Positions 6,412 through 12,245 of a stretch of DNA of 13,211 nucleotides are shown one piece after another. The stretch is from Candidatus Thorarchaeota archaeon. GTDB taxonomy: Archaea > Asgardarchaeota > Thorarchaeia > Thorarchaeales > Thorarchaeaceae. Position numbers and translations under genes: made by a program. Below the pieces are notes generated by a model. That model did not search any database. It was not told the DNA's origin and worked only from the letters and a program-made list of their open reading frames with translations. The first letter of the stretch is position 1; the number at the start of each line of letters is the position of its first letter. The stretch is from positions 1-13,211 of the forward strand of contig JAEOUL010000146.1 of NCBI GenBank assembly GCA_016839345.1, read 5' to 3'.

Positions 6412-6875
6412 TAGTCATCTCCTCCAGCTGCCTGAAGACGATTTTCAAGCATAATCTTTGCATCTTCCTGTCGACACTTTGGGATTTTCCTGATGTCTAT
6501 TCTAACACTAATCACATCTGGTCCATCTGCCAGTATTATTTTACCCTGAAACGCAGCTTGCTTATCAATCCTGAGAAAGAATAGACAGTTTGCGTTCAAT
6601 CGAAGGAGGAGTGAATTGTGTACACGTCTACGATCTCTATCATCAAAACTATTGAAGATATAGTCCAAAGTGGCCTCGCTACCCGCCCTGTTATTGAGCT
6701 GAACTTTAATTATCTGTATATCATCACCTGAATGACCTTCTACATAGGTGGTGTTGACTTCAACATCTTTTCTGAACTCCTCAGGAATAAGATTGAGAAT
6801 TGCACTCTCGACTCTTTCAGGTAGCTCAGTCGCTCGCGAGTATGCTCGTGCCTCGATTTTGGCAACGAACGTCAT
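6411..6875 (-). CDS. COG1325/DUF54-type exosome-associated RNA-binding protein
   Basis: The 154-residue protein resembles the archaeal COG1325 family, predicted RNA-binding proteins encoded next to exosome and RNase P genes. Supporting features are its position between rpl15e and Rpp30, the N-terminal FVAKIEARAYSRATELPERVESAILNLIP, which matches the family's opening (xIxxRAxxxATExxERVExA), the central SEATLDYIFNSFDDRDRRRVHNSLLLRLNANCLFFLRIDKQAAFQGK, and IDIRKIPKCRQEDAKIMLENRL near the end. Its biochemical role is not established. I prefer ATG 6875 to the GTG at 6887, because a GGG-containing element lies 7 bases ahead and the N-terminus then matches the family. It begins about 17 bases after the rpl15e stop. 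Confidence 0.85.
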   Translation of the reverse strand: MTFVAKIEARAYSRATELPERVESAILNLIPEEFRKDVEVNTTYVEGHSGDDIQIIKVQLNNRAGSEATLDYIFNSFDDRDRRRVHNSLLLRLNANCLFFLRIDKQAAFQGKIILADGPDVISVRIDIRKIPKCRQEDAKIMLENRLQAAGGDD

Positions 6876-6892
6876 GCTATATCCCACAGATA

Positions 6893-7489
6893 CTATTTGC
6901 CTACATTACCTTTGGCGCCGAGAGAGGGACGAACTTTCTCTGCACCGCGACCCTTTCTGTGTAAACCTCTGCTCCGCTTACCAGCTGAAGTTAGACCTCT
7001 ATTCTCGCGGCCCTTTTGGACCGAATCACAGATCCAATTGATGTTAGGGTCATTGTATATCACAGGATGATTCGGATCAACAAGAATGACTTCATGCCAC
7101 ACCCATTTGTGATCGGAACCAACCCAGTAAGAGTTCAATACACGTAGGTTAGGGAACTTTCTACCCACCCGCTCTTCAGCAATCCAACGTCGAGATTTCT
7201 GTGGAGTGTATTTTGCGACACCCATGCTCCTGGGTTTTCGGCCCATCCTTGGTCTGGGCTTCTCCCGTGGTCCACGACCTGTTTTGACCCTGACTACTAC
7301 ATACCCCTGTTTGGCCTTGTAACCCAATGATCGTGCTCTTCCAAGACGTGTGGGGCGTTCAAGTCGCACTATACTACCCTGTTTTCTCCACACTATCATT
7401 CTACTTTTTATTAAATCAGTACGCTCTTTCTGCTCCGATAACCAAGTATCTTGCATATGCTTGTATGCTGTTGGCAATATGTGTTCCAT
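6893..7489 (-). CDS. rpl15e: Large ribosomal subunit protein L15e (eL15)
   Basis: The 198-residue basic protein is eL15, found in archaeal and eukaryotic but not bacterial large ribosomal subunits. Diagnostic blocks are [24 protein letters not shown] (45-68), the basic [16 protein letters not shown] (71-86), [36 protein letters not shown] (108-142) and [19 protein letters not shown] (164-182). Length is typical. The N-terminus (AYKHMQDTW) aligns with the usual YKYIREAW, supporting ATG 7489. The gene heads the minus-strand operon with the COG1325, Rpp30 and Pop5 genes and is preceded by an unusually structured leader. Confidence 0.96.
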   Translation of the reverse strand: MEHILPTAYKHMQDTWLSEQKERTDLIKSRMIVWRKQGSIVRLERPTRLGRARSLGYKAKQGYVVVRVKTGRGPREKPRPRMGRKPRSMGVAKYTPQKSRRWIAEERVGRKFPNLRVLNSYWVGSDHKWVWHEVILVDPNHPVIYNDPNINWICDSVQKGRENRGLTSAGKRSRGLHRKGRGAEKVRPSLGAKGNVGK

Positions 7490-7517
7490 CCTTTGTCGTT
7501 ATTTGATTCGCTTTGTT

Positions 7518-7542
7518 TGTGGTTCAGCCCATTTGGGCCACA
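7518..7542. repeat. Bulged inverted repeat in the rpl15e leader
   Basis: The plus strand shows outer arms TGTGG (7518-7522) and CCACA (7538-7542) and an inner pair CCCA/TGGG (7528-7531, 7534-7537), with a five-base one-sided bulge that reads CTGAA in the minus-strand transcript. It lies about 30-55 bases upstream of the rpl15e ATG. Confidence 0.5.
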
Positions 7543-7548
7543 TCCCGT

Positions 7549-7562
7549 GCGGACGTATCCGC
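7549..7562. repeat. Short hairpin with UACG-type loop in the rpl15e leader
   Basis: On the minus strand the arms GCGGA and TCCGC (perfect, 5 bp) enclose TACG, a UNCG-class tetraloop sequence. It lies between the bulged repeat at 7518-7542 and the longer palindrome at 7582-7607. Confidence 0.5.
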
Positions 7563-7581
7563 CAACACAAAGGAAATGGTA

Positions 7582-7607
7582 TGGTTCTAGAACATATTCT
7601 AGAACCA
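7582..7607. repeat. Perfect 11-bp inverted repeat upstream of rpl15e
   Basis: Arms TGGTTCTAGAA (7582-7592) and TTCTAGAACCA (7597-7607) are perfect and separated by four bases. Each arm also contains the self-complementary TTCTAGAA. It lies about 95-120 bases before the rpl15e ATG and 50-75 bases after the serA stop. It could be a leader hairpin, an operator, or a processing site between the two genes. No T-tract follows on the minus strand, so it does not look like a terminator. Confidence 0.7.
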
Positions 7608-7628
7608 AATCCTCACCCAAGACATTCG

Positions 7629-7635
7629 CTTAAAG
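7629..7635 (-). promoter_or_regulatory. Weak TATA-like element for the rpl15e operon
   Basis: The minus strand reads TTTAAGC here. Initiation about 25 bases downstream would fall at the base of the 11-bp palindrome (near 7607), so the whole hairpin cluster would be in the 5' leader. The match to a TATA box is weak, and read-through from serA is an alternative. Confidence 0.25.
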
Positions 7636-7657
7636 GTGTAACGCTCTAGCTCTAATC

Positions 7658-8569
7658 CTATTTCAGACCCTGAATGACCTTGTACGCAGTCAATTCACCC
7701 ACTCGTACTTGTGCCTCTATTGTAGAAGACGCCAAGTGTGGAGTGGCTACAAGTCGAGGATGCTTTACGAGTTCCCAATCAAGAGGTGGCTCATTTTCGA
7801 ACACATCCAATGCAGCACCTGCAATCTTATCCTCATTGAGAGCCCTGAGAAGTGCTTTTTCATCCACTACGCCGCCACGGGCTGTATTCACCAAGAATGC
7901 TGTCTTCTTCATCATTGCGAATTCTTTCTCTCCAAACATTCCTCTTGTCTTAGGAACTAGTGGTACATGGATTGTAATATAATCCGACTTCCTTACCAAA
8001 TCTTCAAAATCGGTCCTCTTTGCGCCTAATTCCATGCATATCTGATTGATGTCTAGTACGTCATATGCTAAAACTTCCATATCGAAAGCCTTTGCTCTTT
8101 TCGCGACTTCACATCCAATCCTACCAAAGCCAACTACTCCCAAGGTTTTAGTCCATAGCTCAGTACCTGTGAGTTTCTTTTTCTCCCAGCGTTCATCTTT
8201 CATAGAACTGTCAGCTTGGGTGATATTCCTAGCCATTGCAAACATTGCTGAGAACACCATTTCAGCAACAGAAACCGTCGGCGCTTCAGGAGTGTTCTGT
8301 ACATCAATTCCTTTCTCCTTGGCTGCTTCCTGATCAACATTATCAAGACCTACACCAGCTCTGACAACAAGCTTCAATTTGTCCGCAGCTTCGATGACAT
8401 CTCTTGTGATTTTGGTAGCACTACGAACAACGACACAATCAAAGCCTTTGATTTGTACTTCAATTGGTCCATCCGTTTCTTTATTCCTCACTACTACTTC
8501 CAGTCCTGCGGCTTTTATCTCAGCCATAGCAGACTCTTCAATTCCATCAGCTACAAGTACGCGTCCCAT
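7658..8569 (-). CDS. serA: D-3-phosphoglycerate dehydrogenase-like D-isomer-specific 2-hydroxyacid dehydrogenase
   Basis: The 303-residue enzyme belongs to the NAD-dependent D-2-hydroxyacid dehydrogenases and most resembles SerA, which oxidises 3-phosphoglycerate to 3-phosphohydroxypyruvate in serine synthesis. The NAD-binding loop GFGRIG (147-152) is followed by an acidic D170 that favours NAD over NADP. The catalytic triad is visible as R231 (NTARGGVVDE), E260 (DVFENEPP) and H278 (ATPHLASST). The protein ends right after the catalytic fold, so the C-terminal ACT regulatory domain found in many SerA proteins is absent. Glyoxylate or hydroxypyruvate reductase activity cannot be excluded. I prefer ATG 8569 to ATG 8575 because GAGGGT then has normal spacing. 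Confidence 0.87.
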   Translation of the reverse strand: MGRVLVADGIEESAMAEIKAAGLEVVVRNKETDGPIEVQIKGFDCVVVRSATKITRDVIEAADKLKLVVRAGVGLDNVDQEAAKEKGIDVQNTPEAPTVSVAEMVFSAMFAMARNITQADSSMKDERWEKKKLTGTELWTKTLGVVGFGRIGCEVAKRAKAFDMEVLAYDVLDINQICMELGAKRTDFEDLVRKSDYITIHVPLVPKTRGMFGEKEFAMMKKTAFLVNTARGGVVDEKALLRALNEDKIAGAALDVFENEPPLDWELVKHPRLVATPHLASSTIEAQVRVGELTAYKVIQGLK

Positions 8570-8669
8570 TGGCATTACCCTCTAGGTGCTTTGAGCTGTG
8601 CGAGTTCTGCATCTTCTTAAATTATGTGGCTCCGACATTTTCTTAACTAGACTTACCAACAGGCTCAGT

Positions 8670-9206
8670 ATGAAACGATTAATGAGTCCCTCAACCTCTT
8701 TGGCTCCCTGTCCTGTTGTGCTTTTGAGTGTTGCAGGAGATGACAGACCGAACATAATCACACTGTCATGGGTGGCAAATGTATGCAGCAATCCCCCTAC
8801 CGTCGTCGCTGGAATTAGACCCGAACGTCATAGCTTTGAAATGGTCAAGAAAGCCCAAGAGTTTGTTCTCAATATTCCATCTATTGATCAGATACGTGGA
8901 ACAGAATTTGCTGGTACAAAATCTGGACGTGATTATGACAAATTTGTTGAGTGCGGGTTTACTCCTGAACCAGCTTCACAGGTCAGTGCACCATTGATCA
9001 AAGAGTGTCCAATCAATATCGAATGCAAGACCACACAAGTCATTCCTCTAGGAGTTCATCACTTATTCATAGCAGAGGTTGTTGCCGTTCACATCGATGA
9101 GAACGCCCTTGATGAGAGAGGTCGTTTCGACCCTACAAAGGCGACTCTTTTCACATACTTGCCATTGAATGGTCAATATTGGACACTTGGAGAGCATCTT
9201 CAATAA
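8670..9206 (+). CDS. Flavin reductase-like, FMN-binding split-barrel protein
   Basis: The 178-residue protein belongs to the flavin reductase/flavoredoxin (DIM6/NTAB) family. Visible hallmarks are the opening CPVVLLSVAGDDRPNIITLSWVANVCSNPPTVVAGIRPERHSFEMVKKAQEFVLNIPS (FMN-binding strands and the RHSFEMV helix), DYDKFVECGF, and the barrel strands HHLFIAEVVAVHIDE. Members bind FMN and either reduce flavins with NAD(P)H or act as small electron carriers. The reaction here is unknown. An in-frame GTG at 8598 would extend it by 24 residues, but those bases overlap the promoter region shared with serA and the extension does not match the family; I therefore use ATG 8670. It is divergent from serA. 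The A-type flavoprotein 3 kb away may be a functional relative, but nothing links them directly. Confidence 0.87.
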   Translation: MKRLMSPSTSLAPCPVVLLSVAGDDRPNIITLSWVANVCSNPPTVVAGIRPERHSFEMVKKAQEFVLNIPSIDQIRGTEFAGTKSGRDYDKFVECGFTPEPASQVSAPLIKECPINIECKTTQVIPLGVHHLFIAEVVAVHIDENALDERGRFDPTKATLFTYLPLNGQYWTLGEHLQ

Positions 9207-9211
9207 TTCAA

Positions 9212-9643
9212 TTATTGACTCTGGACTGATATTTCAACAGAATCCTCATCCTCATCAAAATGAATAGGCGGTTTGAGATATCTGACTGAGAAGTTTGGAT
9301 TGGACTCGCTAATAATCCAAGCACCGGTTGGTACATGAGATTCCTTCAAGAAGATATCAAATGTGATTCCTGGAAACTCTACTACCACTGGTTTATGTCC
9401 GAGTAAGACGAATAACCCTGTTGCTTCAAATGCCTCCTCCAGTGTTTCCATCTTTGCCAAGACAGGAAGCCAGTCTTCACCATCCCATTTGAGGAATGGC
9501 CATGCCTTCTTCGGAGGCCACTCCCCCTTACTGACTAGAATATACTCGTTGTCGTAGCGTTTGTAGATGGTGGGGAAGTGGCCGCATCTAGCAAGAAACG
9601 TGCCTGATTCTTTAGCATCATTCAAGGCTGTGAAAATCTCCAA
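9212..9643 (-). CDS. Unknown small acidic protein
   Basis: The 143-residue protein is not one I recognise. It is rich in aromatic residues in the first half (FPTIYKRYDNEYILVSKGEWPPKKAWPFLKWDGEDWLPVL), with a strongly acidic tail (HFDEDEDSVEISVQSQ). No membrane segment or cysteine cluster is present. The start is TTG 9643, supported by GGTGAT five bases ahead (minus strand, about 9648-9653). The long frame, good ribosome binding site and neat placement between two genes make it likely to be real. Its stop is 6 bases from the convergent flavin reductase-like stop. Confidence 0.7.
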   Translation of the reverse strand: MEIFTALNDAKESGTFLARCGHFPTIYKRYDNEYILVSKGEWPPKKAWPFLKWDGEDWLPVLAKMETLEEAFEATGLFVLLGHKPVVVEFPGITFDIFLKESHVPTGAWIISESNPNFSVRYLKPPIHFDEDEDSVEISVQSQ

Positions 9644-9825
9644 TTATATCACCCATGACAGCTTCATTTCAATACTTCATGAGGATAACGTCTGAGAGAA
9701 CGCACGGCATGTGTTTTGCTTGAGAAGGACTCCCAACATGGTGAATAAACACAAATGGAGCAATATGACTGTGATTAAATCTGACGAGTATAAATGGTAT
9801 TGACCAGTACAAACTGCCTTTTACA

Positions 9826-11055
9826 CTACTTTGATCCCTTGGCACTCACAATCTTGATGACATCCCTGTCCTTTAACTCATGCTTGTCAGAGATTCGCAT
9901 CTTAGTTCGAGCATCTATCCCATGGATAAATGACTCCATCAGATCAGTATGTATGTGCCCTGCAAATTCTTTGGCAGTTATACCCGCTGGAACAAGATAG
10001 ACATCAGGAAGAATATTACCATCACCATCAGTGAGTGAATTTGCGTCATGGACAGGGTATACGGTAATCATGTGCAGATAATCAAATACAGCCCTATTCA
10101 GGATGTTCTGAACCCCCGATCCTCCAAACTTCTTCAGAATTTGATTTCTTATCTTCTCTAACTGAGCTAGTTCATTCTCATTCAAACTATTCGGGGTAAG
10201 AATCTCGAAGTCATCATTTCCTGGAATGTATTTGATCACTCCTTTTTGTTCCAAGTCTTTCAGAACCTTTTCTGCGAGAGCACTGACAGGTACAACAAGA
10301 TAATCCGGAAACTCCTCTTGCAAAAGTTTCAGGTTATTCTCTGCTCCGGGTCGGTCGATTTTGTTTGCTGCAATTATGATGGGTTTTGCTATCTTTCGTA
10401 ATATCTGCACGAAAATCTTGGTTTCTTCATCAGTCCATTTGTCTACAGATTCTGCCTTGAGGTCTGACTCCCTTAGCGCCTTGAGAATGTGAACTCTTGA
10501 TATCTTTAAACCTGACAGCTTTTCCAAAAGTAGCTCCTCAAATTTTGCGCCCTCTGATCGAACACGTCCTGTAATTCTTCGCCAGTCTTTCTGGACAATT
10601 GAGAGCATCCATTCTACAAGTTCCTCCTCTAGAAACTTCACATCATCGGTCGGGTCGTGACTTCCTGCATCGACCTCCTGTCCCTCCGCATCAAGAGCCC
10701 CACTGGCATCCACAATATGGATTAGAACGTCGGCCTGTCTGAGATCATCAAGGAACTGATTTCCCATCCCTCTACCTTCGTGAGCTCCGGGCACCAATCC
10801 CGCTACATCAATTAGTTTGATTGGTACCAATCTGACTCTATCGATACAAATCGAATTCTGTGGGTCGTCCTCTACATCAAAATCTGCACAGGCACAGGTA
10901 GTACGGACATGCGTCACACCTACATTCGCTTCAATTGTTGTGAAAGGATAACTTCCTACTTTGAAGTCAGTCATGCATGCTGCATTTGTAAACGAGGTCT
11001 TTCCGCATGATGGTTTGCCAACAATCCCAACGTTGAATCCCATGACATATCGCAT
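9826..11055 (-). CDS. YchF/OLA1-like translation-associated NTPase (archaeal type)
   Basis: The 409-residue protein is an Obg-family P-loop NTPase of the archaeal YchF group (COG0012), which associates with ribosomes. Motifs: G1 GKPSCGKT (13-20), the switch region SYPFTTIEANVGV (35-47), G3 DVAG (83-86) in IDVAGLVPGAHEGRGMGNQFLDDLRQAD, and G4 NKID (231-234). A TGS domain ends the protein (about 329-405). An insertion before G3 carries C54-x-C56 and C70; archaeal relatives usually have a fuller CxC...C cluster there. Bacterial and eukaryotic YchF/OLA1 prefer ATP because the G4 Asp is replaced, whereas this protein keeps NKID, so GTP use is possible. The first methionine is at 11055; M5 (11043) is an equally good start by homology. 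Confidence 0.92.
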   Translation of the reverse strand: MRYVMGFNVGIVGKPSCGKTSFTNAACMTDFKVGSYPFTTIEANVGVTHVRTTCACADFDVEDDPQNSICIDRVRLVPIKLIDVAGLVPGAHEGRGMGNQFLDDLRQADVLIHIVDASGALDAEGQEVDAGSHDPTDDVKFLEEELVEWMLSIVQKDWRRITGRVRSEGAKFEELLLEKLSGLKISRVHILKALRESDLKAESVDKWTDEETKIFVQILRKIAKPIIIAANKIDRPGAENNLKLLQEEFPDYLVVPVSALAEKVLKDLEQKGVIKYIPGNDDFEILTPNSLNENELAQLEKIRNQILKKFGGSGVQNILNRAVFDYLHMITVYPVHDANSLTDGDGNILPDVYLVPAGITAKEFAGHIHTDLMESFIHGIDARTKMRISDKHELKDRDVIKIVSAKGSK

Positions 11056-11088
11056 CCTGAAAACTAGTTTCCATTAGTCCTCACATAG

Positions 11089-11096
11089 AGATAAAC
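11089..11096 (-). promoter_or_regulatory. Possible TATA element for the YchF-like gene
   Basis: The minus strand reads GTTTATCT here, about 35-40 bases before the ATG at 11055, which would give a short leader. The match is moderate. Confidence 0.3.
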
Positions 11097-11190
11097 ACTT
11101 CACTCTAACTAATGTCTCTCAAAATGATTCAAGCCTACTACTTTAACAAACGTAATAAGAAACCTCTCCCTTGTTTATGTGGGGATTGAA

Positions 11191-11502
11191 ATGCATAGAC
11201 GAAGAAGAGGAGGCCGTGGTAGGTTCCCAATCCAACCAAAAATCGGACGAAAACCCTTAGCAGAAAGAATGACTCCGGAACCGTCAAGTATACGCGAACC
11301 TATTCACATTGATCTGGCTGAAGCTGAAGTACTTCGCCTTGTTGACCTCGAAGGCCTGTATCAAGAACAAGCAGGCGTATCCATGGGGGTTTCGAGAGGT
11401 ACAATTTGGAGACTACTAGCCAGTGCCAGAGAAAAGGTGACACGGTCCATATTCGAAGGGCGACCACTCATGGTGGGTCTTCCGACAGAGGACGAAACAT
11501 GA
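11191..11502 (+). CDS. DUF134-family (COG1342) predicted DNA-binding protein
   Basis: The 103-residue protein has the DUF134 layout: a strongly basic start (MHRRRRGGRGRFP), then IHIDLAEAEVLRLVDLEGLYQEQAGVSMGVSRGTIWRLLASAREKVTRSIFEGRPLMV. This corresponds to the family's L..E.EALRL.D.EGL.QEEAA..MGVSR.TF.R.L..AR.K helix-turn-helix. The regulated genes are not known for most members. I prefer ATG 11191 to the GTG at 11179 because GGGGAT is well spaced from it. It is divergent from the YchF-like gene across a gap of about 130 bases that could hold two promoters. Confidence 0.88.
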   Translation: MHRRRRGGRGRFPIQPKIGRKPLAERMTPEPSSIREPIHIDLAEAEVLRLVDLEGLYQEQAGVSMGVSRGTIWRLLASAREKVTRSIFEGRPLMVGLPTEDET

Positions 11503-11661
11503 CAGCCCTTTGAACCACAGATTTACAAACGGTCGTCCCATATCACATGGCCATTTGTTAAGTATGTAAAATGCCATCCCTAGCTTCCCTCACCTTCCAC
11601 TGCAGCGTTTTCCAGTTCTAGGTATTACTAACAATTTAGAGTGGCATCAGAGTCCATTAGA

Positions 11662-11702
11662 ATAAGCCCTCTTGGGCATCGTAATACGCGATGCCCGCTT
11701 AT
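11662..11702. repeat. Compound inverted repeat abutting a TATA element
   Basis: Inner arms GGGCATCG (11674-11681) and CGATGCCC (11689-11696) are perfect with a seven-base loop. Outer arms ATAAGC (11662-11667) and GCTTAT (11697-11702) are also perfect, with a six-base bulge CCTCTT on the left side. An alternative stem GCCC/GGGC (11666-11669, 11674-11677) excludes the main one. The right outer arm merges with the TATA element, so a protein bound here would lie over the promoter. It could act as an operator or as the end of the DUF134 transcript. Confidence 0.6.
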
Positions 11703-11706
11703 ATAG
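11697..11706 (+). promoter_or_regulatory. TATA element of the gene at 11737
   Basis: GCTTATATAG is one of the best archaeal TATA-box matches in the window. Initiation about 25 bases downstream would fall at 11725-11730, leaving a leader of only about 10 bases before ATG 11737. Confidence 0.5.
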
Positions 11707-11736
11707 AGAACTTGGAATATCATCTACTTGGAGAGG

Positions 11737-12156
11737 ATGACGATTCAACTGGACATTCCCACTCGGTTTGAACCTATAGCTAGCTATGTTATCAGACGTC
11801 CTGGAATCCCCAGATGGTGGAATCCTGTGGCTCGACCACATGTTGCAGTGATTATGAAAAACCCCATAAATGGCGGAGATATCAGATACTTCCTCTCCAA
11901 ATGTGGTAAGAAGGACCACTATGGACGCACCACACTTGACGTGGGTGATATTGACAGTCTTCCTGAAGGGACGGTCCTTGAAGTGAGATACAGTGCCACC
12001 AAGGCCAATCTATACAAACTCGAACGTGTTGGAGCCGTAGCCTGTTGGCGCTGGATAAATCGTAGTCAGGGTCTTCATGGTTTTGAAACCGAGTCCTTGG
12101 ATTGGAACTATCGTGTTGACACCAATCTAGGCTCAAGCGAATTTATCTACTCTTGA
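11737..12156 (+). CDS. Unknown 139-residue protein
   Basis: I do not recognise this protein. It reads MTIQLDIPTRFEPIASYVIRR, then HVAVIMKNPINGGDIRYFLSKCGKKDHYGRTTLDVGDIDSLPEGTVLEVRYSATKANLYKLERV, and ends in a Trp-rich segment (AVACWRWINRSQGLHGFETESLDW). It looks like a soluble alpha/beta protein of moderate charge; no signal or metal cluster is visible. A TTG at 11728 would add three residues; ATG 11737 is used, although the GGAGAGG (11730-11736) is abnormally close to it, so leaderless or near-leaderless initiation from the TATA at 11697-11706 is plausible. The strong promoter and operator-like repeat argue for a real regulated gene. Confidence 0.7.
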   Translation: MTIQLDIPTRFEPIASYVIRRPGIPRWWNPVARPHVAVIMKNPINGGDIRYFLSKCGKKDHYGRTTLDVGDIDSLPEGTVLEVRYSATKANLYKLERVGAVACWRWINRSQGLHGFETESLDWNYRVDTNLGSSEFIYS

Positions 12157-12170
12157 TTCTCGCAGAATCA
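12154..12170. repeat. Small inverted repeat over the stop codon of the unknown gene
   Basis: TGATTCT (12154-12160) and AGAATCA (12164-12170) are perfect 7-bp arms around CGC. The left arm includes the TGA stop. No T-tract follows immediately, so a terminator role is uncertain. Confidence 0.35.
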
Positions 12171-12205
12171 CTCTGAATCATAAGACTATGCAAGTTTCCT
12201 ATTTC

Positions 12206-12214
12206 TTTTATACG
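12206..12214 (+). promoter_or_regulatory. Possible TATA element for the flavodiiron gene
   Basis: TTTTATACG lies about 32-40 bases before ATG 12246, preceded by a pyrimidine-rich tract. A second AT-rich run (TATATATT, 12227-12234) is too close to the start codon to act as its TATA box with normal spacing. Confidence 0.35.
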
Positions 12215-12245
12215 AAGATTATATCCTATATATTTGGGAAAAACA

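Noticed and set aside
7582..7607. Palindrome as an intrinsic terminator of the serA-like gene
   Set aside because: No T-rich tract follows on the minus strand, and archaeal termination depends mainly on T-tracts rather than stems.
7582..7607. TTCTAGAA pairs as a eukaryotic-type heat shock element
   Set aside because: The nTTCnnGAAn resemblance is real, but archaea lack HSF, so the similarity is most likely coincidental.
9644..9825. Gap between the unknown acidic protein and the YchF-like gene, checked for a tRNA or small gene
   Set aside because: No cloverleaf-like arms, GTTCRA loop or convincing short frame with a ribosome binding site was seen.
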